Below, in pieces: positions 35,631 to 43,576 of a stretch of 64,000 nucleotides of DNA. Within the stretch, counting starts at the first letter, position 1. Every line of letters starts with the position of its first letter. This DNA is from Defluviitaleaceae bacterium (GTDB lineage Bacteria; Bacillota; Clostridia; Lachnospirales; WQUN01): the NCBI GenBank assembly GCA_009780585.1, contig WQZS01000002.1, positions 62,001 through 126,000 on the forward strand, in the 5' to 3' direction. The position numbers were made by a program, and so were the translations under genes. Under the pieces are notes generated by a model that did no database searches, had not been told where the DNA came from, and saw only the letters and a program-made list of their open reading frames with translations.

Positions 35631-36947
35631 ATGTCAAACGAAGGTTGGAACCTGGAATATACCTACACGCAACTCCCCGAATTTTTTTACCGCCGCCAAC
35701 GTCCCGAACCCGCGCTTGCGCCGAAAATGGTTATCTTTAACCACGACTTGGCCGCGGAATTGGGCTTAAACGCGGACGTATTACGGGATAACGCCGAAGT
35801 CTTTGCGGGTTCGCGTTTGCCCGAAGCCGGATGCGTCCCCATATCGCAAGCGTACGCGGGCTACCAATTCGGGCATTTCACCATGCTGGGCGACGGACGA
35901 GCGGTGCTGTTGGGTGAACAGCGGACACCTCCTTCCCCGACGGCCCCGAACGGCCATTTATTCGACATCCAATTGAAGGGTTCCGGCCCGACGGCGTTTT
36001 CCCGCGGGGGCGACGGCTACGCGGCACTCGGGCCAATGCTGCGGGAATACATCATCAGCGAGGCGTTGCACGCGCTGGGTATCCCCACCACGCGTTCGTT
36101 GGCGGTCGTATCGACGGGGCGCGGTGTGATACGTGAAAGGATACTGACGGGAGCGGTACTCACACGGGTTGCGGCAAGCCACATCCGGGTCGGAACGTTT
36201 AATTACGCGGCGGCGTTCGGCTCGCCCGAGGATGTCCGCGCGTTGACGGATTATACGATCCGCCGCCACTTTCCCGACCTTGAACACGCGGAAAACAAAT
36301 ACGCGCGGTTCTTCCGCGCTGTATGCGAACGCCAGGCTTCGCTCATCGCGAAGTGGCAATCCGTAGGTTTTATCCACGGCGTGATGAACACCGATAACAT
36401 GGCGGTTTCCGGTGAAACGATCGACTTCGGCCCGTGCGCCTTTATGGACACGTACGACCCCGATACCGTTTTCAGCTCCATCGATACCCAGGGGCGCTAC
36501 GCGTACAAGAACCAACCCGCCATCGGCGCGTGGAACCTGAGCCGCTTGGCGGAATCCCTCGCGCCGTTTTTAACGATGGCGCAAGCCAAGGAAGCGGTCG
36601 CCCATTATCGGGAACACCATGAAGCGCATTGGCTCGTATGTATGCGGATCAAATTGGGTATGACCCGCGAAGGCGCGGACGACAAAATGATCATTAACGA
36701 ATTCCTGGATGAAATGAAAAGGGAAGGCAAGGATTTTACGAATACCTTCCGTGCGGTTTCCAAACGCAACCCCGCCGTTATTCCGCGCAATCACCGCGTG
36801 GAGGAAGCGTTATCCGCGGCGGATGAAGGGGATTTGACTGTTATGCGTGATTTGCTGGAGGTGTTGCGTAAACCGTATGAGGAAAATGCCGATTATATGC
36901 AGCCGCCGGAATGTGGGTGCGGGTATAGGACTTTTTGCGGGACGTAA
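35631..36947 (+). CDS. selO: Protein adenylyltransferase SelO (YdiU/UPF0061)
   Basis: Pseudokinase-fold enzyme that transfers AMP from ATP to Ser/Thr/Tyr of proteins; in other bacteria it is linked to redox stress. 438 residues, a little shorter than most homologues. Conserved segments are QLKGSGPTAFSRGGDGYAAL, MLREYIISEALHALGIPTTR, the catalytic region GFIHGVMNTDNMAVSGETID then FGPCAFMDTYDP, and NLSRLAESLAPF. The C-terminus ends CGCGYRTFCGT, keeping the CGT end in which some relatives have selenocysteine; here it is cysteine. Start ATG 35631, with GGAGG inside a hairpin. It probably forms its own transcript. Confidence 0.95.
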   Translation: MSNEGWNLEYTYTQLPEFFYRRQRPEPALAPKMVIFNHDLAAELGLNADVLRDNAEVFAGSRLPEAGCVPISQAYAGYQFGHFTMLGDGRAVLLGEQRTPPSPTAPNGHLFDIQLKGSGPTAFSRGGDGYAALGPMLREYIISEALHALGIPTTRSLAVVSTGRGVIRERILTGAVLTRVAASHIRVGTFNYAAAFGSPEDVRALTDYTIRRHFPDLEHAENKYARFFRAVCERQASLIAKWQSVGFIHGVMNTDNMAVSGETIDFGPCAFMDTYDPDTVFSSIDTQGRYAYKNQPAIGAWNLSRLAESLAPFLTMAQAKEAVAHYREHHEAHWLVCMRIKLGMTREGADDKMIINEFLDEMKREGKDFTNTFRAVSKRNPAVIPRNHRVEEALSAADEGDLTVMRDLLEVLRKPYEENADYMQPPECGCGYRTFCGT

Positions 36948-36978
36948 AAAATGGGGTTGTCTTACCTGTTATTATTCC

Positions 36979-37168
36979 GTGGGGCGGGGGCGGGCGGATG
37001 TTCCAACGCTGCGCTGAACACAATCGGACGATGAACGGCTCCGTCCGCGAAGTGGTTGTGTCGGTCTTGGGAAGCAGCCCGACACCAACCACGTAACGCG
37101 CCCGTTCGCCGTTCATCGTCCGATTGCGTAGGCGCTGCTTATGGAACATCCGCCCGCCCCCGCCCCAC
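36979..37168. repeat. 190-nt near-palindrome (long inverted repeat)
   Basis: Left arm 36979-37039 and right arm 37108-37168 are each 61 nt. The outer 27 bases match exactly (GTGGGGCGGGGGCGGGCGGA and on), as do the inner 18 (CAATCGGACGATGAACGG), with a variable block between. A further stem lies inside: GTGGTTGTGTCGG (37052-37064) against CCGACACCAACCAC (37079-37092). It occupies the convergent gap between selO and the CAP gene. No other copy was seen in the window. A non-autonomous mobile element or a structured RNA are both possible. Confidence 0.75.
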
Positions 37169-37218
37169 TTGTGTCCGGTGTGTTGGCATCCCGTTTTTTC
37201 TTTTGGAATGTCCGGCCC

Positions 37219-37245
37219 AACTTGTGCCCTAGTAGGGCCGAAGTT
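37219..37245. repeat. 27-nt palindromic repeat, copy 5
   Basis: It starts AACTTGTGCCC and ends GGGCCGAAGTT, with the CTAGTAG centre. The arms are imperfect (GTG against CCG) but the AACTT/AAGTT ends and the length are kept. It lies in the selO-CAP intergenic region. Confidence 0.65.
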
Positions 37246-37279
37246 AAAAAACAGGCGTTTTTCCGGTTGTGTGGGTTTC

Positions 37280-37306
37280 AACTTCTGCTTAATTTAGGTA
37301 GAAGTC
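37280..37306. repeat. 27-nt palindromic repeat, copy 6 (diverged)
   Basis: It starts AACTTCTGCTTAA and ends AGGTAGAAGTC. The last base breaks the consensus and the centre is degenerate, yet length and arms still fit the family. It is the nearest copy downstream of the CAP gene. Confidence 0.6.
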
Positions 37307-37338
37307 AAAGTGATAATTTTTTTCTTATTAATCGCGTG

Positions 37339-38553
37339 CTACCCGAACGTGGCGAATTTTTGAGTCCAGTAATACGTCCATTGCGTACCTGCCAAACGAT
37401 GCACACCAACCCCTATATATTTTAAGTTGGCATTGAGGATGTTGGCACGGTGTCCGGGGGAATTCATCCATGCGGTAACCACCGCTTCGGGGGTTTGACG
37501 CCCTGCGGCTACATTTGCGGCGGCATGGCTCCACGAAAGACCCGCTGCCAACATTCTATCAAACGGTGATGAACCGTCAGACCCGGTATGGCTCATAAAA
37601 TCGTTTGTCGCCATATCTATACTGTGGTTGCGTGCCACGGCAGCGAGGGTACTGTCCAACGCCAATGCAGGCACTCCTTGATTAGCGCGTTCGATATTAA
37701 CCAGTTCCAAAACGCGCTGTTCAAAATCATAAGCGTTAAACGGGATAGGTGTTGGCGTGGGTGCGGGTGTCGGGGTGGGTATTGGCGTGGGGGTTGGCGT
37801 AGGTGTTAGTGTGGGCAACGGTGTATGAATGGGTGCAGGCGTAGGTGTCGGGACGGGCGTTGTCGGTTCCGGCGTCGGCGAAGGGGTGGGAGCCGTTATT
37901 CGGGCTTGCACCGTTATGCTGTGCGTTTGGCTTACCGCGCCGCTCAGCCAAAAACCACGGTTGGCATAAACCGCAAACGTTTGTGTCCCCAATACGGCGG
38001 GGGTCACAATGATTTCCCATACTTGCGTTGTGTCATCCCCTCCGGTGCGTACAGCTTGTGGGAACCGCGCGGGATTGCTGTGGCGCACCCATACATTGTT
38101 TACTTCCCCTTCGGTGGTTACCGATAAATGCACGGCACCCGGCAGTCGGGTTATATCAACGTTGCGTATAACCGGGTCGGTCTTGATCGGGGCTGATGTA
38201 TCAACATACAGTTCTTGCATTGACGCGCCCTGTAACCAAAACCCGCGGTTTGCCCATACCTCTACATATTGGCTCCCCGCGTGGGTCGGTGTAAAGACCA
38301 CTTCCCACGTTTGCGAAAGCGCGTCCCCGGTAATGCGTTCGGCTCGGGGCCAGCGCGGCGGGTCGCTGTGCTTTACCCAAACGTTATTGACACCCGTACC
38401 GGTCACAATGGTAAAGCTCACCGTGCCGTCGGCGGCTTCGGTGTTTTCTTCCACACTAATGATGGATAACGGCGCGTTGGCGTAGGCCACTATTGGTAAC
38501 GCGAATAAAATTGCTAAAAAAACCAAAGTGAACAAGACCGTTCTTTTTTTCAT
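37339..38553 (-). CDS. Secreted CAP/SCP-domain protein with tandem beta domains
   Basis: 404 residues. Signal peptide [20 protein letters not shown]. Two homologous beta-rich units of about 90 residues follow: [20 protein letters not shown] ... [13 protein letters not shown] and [20 protein letters not shown] ... [14 protein letters not shown] Pro/Thr linker (about 215-270) leads to a C-terminal CAP domain, starting [20 protein letters not shown], with [13 protein letters not shown] and the typical [23 protein letters not shown] domains bind lipids, peptides or glycans outside the cell; no enzymatic motif is certain. It lies 31 nt after the LysM gene, behind GGGAGG, in the same operon. It is the functional counterpart of the RCC1-CAP protein at 8594. 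Confidence 0.9.
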   Translation of the reverse strand: MKKRTVLFTLVFLAILFALPIVAYANAPLSIISVEENTEAADGTVSFTIVTGTGVNNVWVKHSDPPRWPRAERITGDALSQTWEVVFTPTHAGSQYVEVWANRGFWLQGASMQELYVDTSAPIKTDPVIRNVDITRLPGAVHLSVTTEGEVNNVWVRHSNPARFPQAVRTGGDDTTQVWEIIVTPAVLGTQTFAVYANRGFWLSGAVSQTHSITVQARITAPTPSPTPEPTTPVPTPTPAPIHTPLPTLTPTPTPTPIPTPTPAPTPTPIPFNAYDFEQRVLELVNIERANQGVPALALDSTLAAVARNHSIDMATNDFMSHTGSDGSSPFDRMLAAGLSWSHAAANVAAGRQTPEAVVTAWMNSPGHRANILNANLKYIGVGVHRLAGTQWTYYWTQKFATFG

Positions 38554-38584
38554 ACGATTACCTCCCCTATACGTGCGGCTTACC

Positions 38585-40372
38585 TTACGCGCGCGGGATA
38601 ATCAGCCATTGCCCCGCGTAAATTATGTTATTGGTACCGACGCGGGGGCTGTTGGCTTCGCGGATGCGCCCCCATTGGGACGCGTCACCGAAGAAATGCA
38701 ACGCGATGCTTGACAGCGTATCACCCGGGCGCACAAGGTACACACCCGCTGCATCGCCGAGGTTGGCTTGCATAACGGGCTGGCGCAAACCCTGCGCGGG
38801 AAGGGTGAGTACCATGCCCACTTCCAACGCGTTGTTGGCGGGGAGGATATCGCGGTTAGCCGCGGCGATGCGGTTGACCGTTGCGGCTTGCATCGAACCG
38901 TAATAATTAAAGGCGATGCCCCAAAGCGTTTCCCCGGGCTGTACGGTGTAGCGCAAATCCCGTCCCGCCGCGGGCGAGGGGGGTATGACGCTGACCAACC
39001 GTTCGGTAGTGATGATATCGGCGGAAGCGCCGGGGGCTACAATGATGGGCGCGGGGGTAGGCTGCGGTGTGGGTTGCGGTGTGGGAGGAGCGGGAGTCGG
39101 CGCAGGAGCGGCGCCGACCCCACCCTGTACGGAAAATGGATAAGTGATTGTTAAGGGTTCGCTTGTGCTTGGGCTGCGTGTGATAAAATCACCGTTTATA
39201 GATATTGATACTTGATATTCCTGCGTTTCCCAGTCCAGCGGGACAGGTTCCCAATGTTCGTTCATGGTTTCCAATCTAATTGTATACAAGTCGATACGGT
39301 TTTCTTCAACCCGTCTGGAACCGATTGAAGACCAAAACCATTCGTCAGGATTGAAATTTGAGGGAACATACCTTGCGATACCTACGAAATAGCTTGTCGC
39401 TCCCGGCACCACGTCCCACGATAATGTCGAATCGGTCAGCGTCAATCCCGTGGCTTGGGGCATGGGACCCAAATACCTTGAATCAAATTCCAATGTATTA
39501 CTTAATGGGGACGATTGGTCACCATCGGATACAGAAGCCTGGATACGGTGCGTTCCGGCAGGAAGGGCATTAAATGTCAGGGTCCAATATACACGGTACG
39601 CGTCATATTCATTATGATTATGCATGGGGTGATTCCACCGGGTATGGAATTCTTCGCCGTTTACGTACAGGGTAACGCTTTCGATAATTGACTCGGACCT
39701 TATGGCAAACCCCGACAATTCAATTCCCATTGCTTCATAGGTTTCATACGTTAGCGTCGGTGCGGGCGGCGGCGGCGGTATTTCCATATTTGCGCCGATC
39801 TTGTTCATTTCGGTGGCTATATTAAACGGTCTGGCGGGAATCATGTACAATTGTTGGCTGGCCCCCCCCTGATTCCATAATTCCCCTATGTTTATATTTC
39901 CGCTTTCGGGCTGTTGCGCAAATACATCGAAGCTGCCGTCGGGCATAATTTGAGCAAACATGACATCGCCGCCATAGTGCCCCTGTCCGGTTTCTTCAAT
40001 CATCATGATACTTATTACGTAAGCGATTGGTTTCCCTCCAAACCAAATTTCGCTCGTTACATGGGACATGACGTGCTGCCATCCCCGCGCATCCGTTCTG
40101 TTAAGATTGGGATGCTCGCTTAAACGGTGTATAACGCCATTATGGTAGGAATAAACTTCCCCGGCGCCATGTCTTCCGACCAACAATTCCGGTGTACCCC
40201 TGCCGCCCGTGTCCATCAGGGTAAAATTATATTCCCGCCCGTAATCCTCCAGGATTTCCAGGTACGCGGCTACCCATGAGGGCACACCTGTATTCGTGTT
40301 TGCGGATACGGTTACCGTAACCACACCCAAAGTCATTACCGCTGCCAGCAGCAGGGCTGTCATTTTCTTCAT
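38585..40372 (-). CDS. Secreted protein with C-terminal LysM pair (paralogue module)
   Basis: 595 residues. Signal peptide [20 protein letters not shown]. Residues about 30-200 resemble a lipoprotein-like sensor fold of unknown type. About 205-400 contain Ig/fibronectin-like beta segments ([36 protein letters not shown]). A Pro linker leads to LysM 1 ([20 protein letters not shown], about 467) and LysM 2 ([19 protein letters not shown], about 542). These are nearly identical to the 11405-12544 protein, unlike the N-terminus. Start ATG 40372 with GGGAGG upstream. Its promoter carries the 34-bp element shared with the 42490 operon, so it is inferred to belong to the RRNPP regulon. Confidence 0.88.
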   Translation of the reverse strand: MKKMTALLLAAVMTLGVVTVTVSANTNTGVPSWVAAYLEILEDYGREYNFTLMDTGGRGTPELLVGRHGAGEVYSYHNGVIHRLSEHPNLNRTDARGWQHVMSHVTSEIWFGGKPIAYVISIMMIEETGQGHYGGDVMFAQIMPDGSFDVFAQQPESGNINIGELWNQGGASQQLYMIPARPFNIATEMNKIGANMEIPPPPPAPTLTYETYEAMGIELSGFAIRSESIIESVTLYVNGEEFHTRWNHPMHNHNEYDAYRVYWTLTFNALPAGTHRIQASVSDGDQSSPLSNTLEFDSRYLGPMPQATGLTLTDSTLSWDVVPGATSYFVGIARYVPSNFNPDEWFWSSIGSRRVEENRIDLYTIRLETMNEHWEPVPLDWETQEYQVSISINGDFITRSPSTSEPLTITYPFSVQGGVGAAPAPTPAPPTPQPTPQPTPAPIIVAPGASADIITTERLVSVIPPSPAAGRDLRYTVQPGETLWGIAFNYYGSMQAATVNRIAAANRDILPANNALEVGMVLTLPAQGLRQPVMQANLGDAAGVYLVRPGDTLSSIALHFFGDASQWGRIREANSPRVGTNNIIYAGQWLIIPRA

Positions 40373-40419
40373 TTACATAGCCTCCCGAAATATTTTCGCC
40401 TGTCCGGCGGTTAATCCTA

Positions 40420-40475
40420 ATTATAGCGACATTTTTATATATAAAAGTAGACATTTTTTGCAACTTTCCTTATTT
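40420..40475 (-). promoter_or_regulatory. Activator-type promoter A with shared 34-bp element
   Basis: On the minus strand, TATAAT (40425-40420) is preceded by 16 bp and then a 34-bp block (40475-40442) containing GGAAAGTTGCAAAAAATGTC. The same block sits at the same distance from TATAAT at promoter B (42531-42586). No good -35 exists, so an activator covering the -35 is expected. A half-repeat AAAAATGTC recurs between block and -10. Confidence 0.8.
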
Positions 40476-40532
40476 ATTCGTTATTTATTTAAATTGTTTA
40501 TTTAAATTATTTATTTAAGTTGATTATTTAAT

Positions 40533-40561
40533 TTGACATTTTTTTCTACTATTGCTATATT
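40533..40561 (+). promoter_or_regulatory. Plus-strand promoter facing the peptide gene
   Basis: TTGACA (40533-40538), 17-bp spacer, TATATT (40556-40561), a near-consensus sigma-A promoter. Its transcript would run antisense through the terminator and the small peptide gene (40634-40771), and might continue into the gene at 40918. Confidence 0.7.
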
Positions 40562-40575
40562 ATGGGTGCAAAACA

Positions 40576-40614
40576 AAACTCGCCACGCTGGTTGTGTTCC
40601 TTCGTGACGAGTTT
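40576..40614 (-). terminator. Terminator of the small peptide gene
   Basis: On the minus strand AAACTCGTCACG (40614-40603) pairs with CGTGGCGAGTTT (40587-40576), 12 bp with one T-G pair, followed by TGTTTTG. It begins 20 nt after the peptide stop codon. Confidence 0.75.
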
Positions 40615-40633
40615 GGCTTGGAACTACAGCATT

Positions 40634-40771
40634 TTAAAGAATGGGTTCTTCTTGCCAAATGCTGTTTGTTTCTGTTAGTGCTTTTTCTGTGTTGACAACT
40701 GCGTCGCACCATGTCACACTTGCATTAAATGCCAGCATGACTGCCATGAGGATGGATAAAATCTTTTGCAT
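40634..40771 (-). CDS. Small secreted peptide precursor, candidate quorum-sensing pheromone
   Basis: 45 codons. The N-terminus MQKILSILMAVMLAFNASVT is a short Sec-type signal (lysine, then a hydrophobic core), followed by a polar tail ending TETNSIWQEEPIL. An AAGGTGG ribosome-binding site precedes the ATG and an intrinsic terminator follows the stop, so this is a complete gene unit. A PlcR-like RRNPP regulator is encoded 1.9 kb away, and the LysM/CAP operon downstream carries the shared promoter element. PapR-type pheromone precursors are about 48 residues with the same layout, the active peptide being the C-terminal residues. Upstream are a TATGAT -10 and three direct repeats. No homologue is recalled; function is inferred. 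Confidence 0.6.
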   Translation of the reverse strand: MQKILSILMAVMLAFNASVTWCDAVVNTEKALTETNSIWQEEPIL

Positions 40772-40834
40772 CCTCACCACCACCTTTCTTAAGATTACGC
40801 AGCGGGTACAGCCGCCGCGACATCGAAAGAATAA

Positions 40835-40840
40835 ATCATA
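40835..40840 (-). promoter_or_regulatory. -10 element of the peptide gene
   Basis: TATGAT on the minus strand (40840-40835). At 17-bp spacing the -35 position (40863-40858, ATCCGT) is poor and is covered by the 10-bp direct repeats, so activation by a repeat-binding protein is plausible. Confidence 0.5.
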
Positions 40841-40850
40841 ACTACCGATA

Positions 40851-40880
40851 GATTTGTACGGATTTGCGAGGATTTGTATG
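40851..40880. repeat. Three 10-bp direct repeats (GATTTGnnnG)
   Basis: GATTTGTACG, GATTTGCGAG and GATTTGTATG follow one another with no gap. The period is close to one helical turn, so three subunits of a binding protein could line up on one DNA face. It lies between the divergent peptide gene and the gene at 40918, over the presumed -35 of the former. Confidence 0.75.
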
Positions 40881-40917
40881 TATGTTGTTTTTACAAAAAT
40901 ATTAAGGAGGTTGTATC

Positions 40918-41373
40918 ATGGAATTGACCAAAGTCACTATCAGCAGATTTGCACAAGAGCTTCACCCTTATTTTTCACGCGGGAAAATACCGGCGGATTT
41001 TATGGTGATGCTAACAAACGGAATCATGACTAGACCGGGCGATACAAAGAACAGAGCAGCCGTCAGAAAAGGTGAAGATCCCGATTATTTAAATCCGATT
41101 AAAAACAAGGGACAAGATTATCGCCGCCAATTTTTTACCGATGATCGCACTATTCCCGCAACCGATATAACGGAAATTTTGGGACGCCTTGATAAACAAA
41201 GATTTGGGACATTCATCTCAAAATACCCAATCGATGTGCGTTTAAAGCTTGTGGATATCTTGAAAAGTTTTGAGGTCAAGTTAGTAAACATCGAGAATGT
41301 CGCGGTTAAATGCGCGGAATTTTTCGAAGTCGTACTCATAAGCGAACTCCAGCGAAAACGAGGTAATGTTTAA
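40918..41373 (+). CDS. Protein of unknown function
   Basis: 151 residues with no recognised family. MELTKVTISRFAQELHPYFS is followed by a polar, probably alpha-helical protein without signal peptide or membrane segment. FTDDRTIPATDITEILGRLD and the hydrophobic C-terminal helix NVAVKCAEFFEVVLISELQR suggest a small cytosolic domain. AAGGAGG seven bases before the ATG gives a very strong ribosome-binding site. It ends 4 bp inside the 3' end of the minus-strand gene at 41370. Its only obvious upstream promoter is the plus-strand one at 40533. Lower G+C than the core genes suggests accessory origin. Confidence 0.6.
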   Translation: MELTKVTISRFAQELHPYFSRGKIPADFMVMLTNGIMTRPGDTKNRAAVRKGEDPDYLNPIKNKGQDYRRQFFTDDRTIPATDITEILGRLDKQRFGTFISKYPIDVRLKLVDILKSFEVKLVNIENVAVKCAEFFEVVLISELQRKRGNV

Positions 41374-41783
41374 TTACTTAAAAAAGCTATATGTTTACGA
41401 AGTTGCAAAACCAAGGTTTTTATTGAATCGTCGTGTTTAGATATTGGAACACGAAATATACCCTTCATCGTAGTGATTTCCAAAAACCGACGAACGGAAA
41501 ATAAAAACGTAAAACACAAAATACCCACCACGGCTACAACCGCGATGGGTATTGTTGTTGGAAGGTGTTTATAATAATCCATTCCCAAAACCATTAAACC
41601 GCAACATATTAAACTCATGTACATAACTTTTTTGGAACGGCGTTTAACAAACTCGACGGCAAGCACATCGCCGTAGTTTACTACGGCTTCGCCGGTTGAC
41701 TTTGTAATGAAGCCGTTGTTGACAGTAAAATGCCCTTCTTTGATAATAAAACATCTGTCAAACAATTCAATTTTTACGGTCAT
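41370..41783 (-). CDS. Small membrane protein, regulon partner of the zinc-ribbon protein
   Basis: 137 residues. The start at 41783 forms an ATGA overlap with the upstream stop, so translation is coupled; a longer frame exists but lies inside the neighbour. Two adjacent membrane helices (KVMYMSLICCGLMVLGMDYY and TTIPIAVVAVVGILCFTFLF) are flanked by soluble segments (MTVKIELFDRCFIIKEGHFT and the C-terminal KTLVLQLRKHIAFLSN). The pattern recalls bacterial PH-like membrane proteins, but I do not recognise a family. It is in one operon with 41780-42490 under promoter B. Confidence 0.6.
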   Translation of the reverse strand: MTVKIELFDRCFIIKEGHFTVNNGFITKSTGEAVVNYGDVLAVEFVKRRSKKVMYMSLICCGLMVLGMDYYKHLPTTIPIAVVAVVGILCFTFLFSVRRFLEITTMKGIFRVPISKHDDSIKTLVLQLRKHIAFLSN

Positions 41784-42490
41784 TCCAGTCCGTTCCCGCA
41801 TTTTACACAGAACAATGAAGGTGGCTTGTTTTGGTGTCCGCAATTTTGGCAAAGTATATGATTTCCGCTTGGCGCACTTTCACGGTAAACAATGTAATCA
41901 TTTGCGTTACCTGACGGGTTATGGATTTTATCTTTAATTAGGTGAATGTTGCGAATAAAATCATCCTGTTCATGGCTAAGTATCCACTTGACATCAAACG
42001 CTATGTTCCCTCCGGCATATTCGATGCAAAGTAACGTTTTACGGAAGAATAAGTATAATGCGACGAACACGCCTGCTAATAGTAAAAAAATAAAAAAACC
42101 TCCAATGCCCAAACCCGTAACACTGGTACCGGTGACTTCTCCCCGACGTCCGTAATTTTCTTCCACCGTTAAAAATATCCAAAAAAATCCAAGGATTGCG
42201 ATTAGGCAAGCCCATACAATAAATTTCAACGGATTGTAAAATCTGTAGCCTACACCCGTTACATCGCGTACATTTAGTATTTTTTGCTCTTTTATCGCCG
42301 AAAGGCTCCCCTTGGAATTGAACGAAAATACATTACCGGAAAAATAAATCCTCATATCCGTTACTGTTGCCCCCGCTTTCGATAAAACACCCCCCGTTAA
42401 AAAATTGGCGATATAACCCGAACCGATGGTAGTGACTTGCTTTTCGTCGGGATTACAAAACCTGCCACCGTACTTGCTTCTTGCTTCCAT
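41780..42490 (-). CDS. Membrane protein with C-terminal zinc ribbon
   Basis: 236 residues from ATG 42490, behind AAAGGAG; the promoter -10 at 42536-42531 rules out starts further upstream. A soluble N-terminal part (QVTTIGSGYIANFLTGGVLS, MRIYFSGNVFSFN) resembles a PH-like domain. Two membrane helices follow (LKFIVWACLIAILGFFWIFL and GGFFIFLLLAGVFVALYLFF), and the protein ends in a zinc ribbon, CQNCGHQNKPPSLFCVKCG (two CxxC pairs). Function is unknown. Its promoter shares the 34-bp block with the LysM/CAP operon, so it should respond to the adjacent divergent RRNPP regulator. Confidence 0.7.
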   Translation of the reverse strand: MEARSKYGGRFCNPDEKQVTTIGSGYIANFLTGGVLSKAGATVTDMRIYFSGNVFSFNSKGSLSAIKEQKILNVRDVTGVGYRFYNPLKFIVWACLIAILGFFWIFLTVEENYGRRGEVTGTSVTGLGIGGFFIFLLLAGVFVALYLFFRKTLLCIEYAGGNIAFDVKWILSHEQDDFIRNIHLIKDKIHNPSGNANDYIVYRESAPSGNHILCQNCGHQNKPPSLFCVKCGNGLE

Positions 42491-42530
42491 TTTGTTTTCT
42501 CCTTTTTTATTTATTCGTTCCATCATTAAG

Positions 42531-42618
42531 ATTATAATTGTATTTTTTATGTTAAAAGTAGACATTTTTTGCAACTTTCCTTATTTTTATAGACATTTTT
42601 TGCAACCGTTATTATTAT
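42531..42618. promoter_or_regulatory. Divergent promoter region B with element copies
   Basis: Minus strand: TATAAT (42536-42531), 16 bp, then the 34-bp block (42586-42553) identical to promoter A. A further copy of its core, TAGACATTTTTTGCAAC, lies at 42590-42606, 31 bp from the first. On the plus strand that copy supplies a -35 (TAGACA 42590-42595) with 17-bp spacing to TATTAT (42613-42618), the likely promoter of the regulator gene at 42642. The regulator therefore probably controls itself and the divergent operon. Confidence 0.8.
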
Positions 42619-42641
42619 GGGGATGAAAGGGTGTGTCCGTT

Positions 42642-43562
42642 ATGCCGCTGTATAACGCTGCGACTATTGTTAAGGAACTGCGCAAGAGCAAGGGCTTGAC
42701 ACAAGAAAACCTATGTGCGGGTATTTGTTCAAAGGATGAAATCTCGCGCATAGAGAGAAATATCCGACGCCCCTGCTGGTTTGTTTTTGAAAAAATAATG
42801 CAACGTTTAGGGGAAGACCCACAAAAATACTTTACGTCTATAGCATCCATAGAAGAAATGAAAATTATTGATATAAAGAATAATATACAGTTACTCCTTC
42901 GTAAAAAAACCGAAGGTGCATTAAAGGAAGCAGAGGTTAAATTAGAAGAATTGTCTGTGCGTGGAGGGGAATACAACCTAATTAAACAGCATGTCATGTA
43001 TGTAAAATCTGTCCTCGCTTTTTACCGCAAAGATTTCAACGCCATGCTCGCATACGCGAAAGCTGCCGTCATACTAACCCGCCACGACTTTAATGAAAAC
43101 AAAACATTTATGCTGTTAACGATGGATGAAATAATCGCTATTAATAATATTGCTTTGGCATATTTTAATTTGGAATTCATTGACAAAGCCGTAGACATTT
43201 TATTAAATTTAAAATCATCATTAGATATACAACATACCGTGGAAGAAGAAAGAACAAAGATATACATACAGGTTACGTACAATTTAACAAAGTACCTGGG
43301 TTTGTTAAAACGGTACGACGAATCCATCCTGCATTGCGACGAGGGGATACATTTATGTGAAATCCATTGGCAGTATTATTATCTCCCTTTGTTATTAGGT
43401 AACAAAATGTACGCTTGTTTCTATTTAAACAGGCAAGAAGAAGGAAAAAACCTTGCAAAACGAGTCATTGCCCTCTTTGAAGGCTTAGAGAAACACAAAG
43501 AACTCGCTATGTTAGAAAAGTTTTTACGTGATGAATTTGGGTTAGAAAGAGAAACACTTTAA
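42642..43562 (+). CDS. XRE-HTH/TPR transcription regulator, PlcR-like (RRNPP)
   Basis: 306 residues. The HTH covers about residues 6-40 (IVKELRKSKGLTQENLCAGI then CSKDEISRIERN). The helical TPR-type body (YNLTKYLGLLKRYDESILHC, CFYLNRQEEGKNLAKRVIAL) should bind a small imported peptide. It is similar in plan to the regulator at 12729. The chosen ATG at 42642 fits AAAGGGTG and the mapped promoter; a GTG at 42633 is less likely. The adjacent operator-like repeats and the peptide gene 1.9 kb away support a quorum-sensing role. The target promoters are inferred, not shown. Confidence 0.82.
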   Translation: MPLYNAATIVKELRKSKGLTQENLCAGICSKDEISRIERNIRRPCWFVFEKIMQRLGEDPQKYFTSIASIEEMKIIDIKNNIQLLLRKKTEGALKEAEVKLEELSVRGGEYNLIKQHVMYVKSVLAFYRKDFNAMLAYAKAAVILTRHDFNENKTFMLLTMDEIIAINNIALAYFNLEFIDKAVDILLNLKSSLDIQHTVEEERTKIYIQVTYNLTKYLGLLKRYDESILHCDEGIHLCEIHWQYYYLPLLLGNKMYACFYLNRQEEGKNLAKRVIALFEGLEKHKELAMLEKFLRDEFGLERETL

Positions 43563-43576
43563 ATATTAACAGCTTT

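Noticed and set aside
39862-39869. Eight-C tract in the LysM gene as a phase-variation site
   Set aside because: Shorter than the ten-base tract at 13334 and within a common Gly codon context; not strong enough to report separately.
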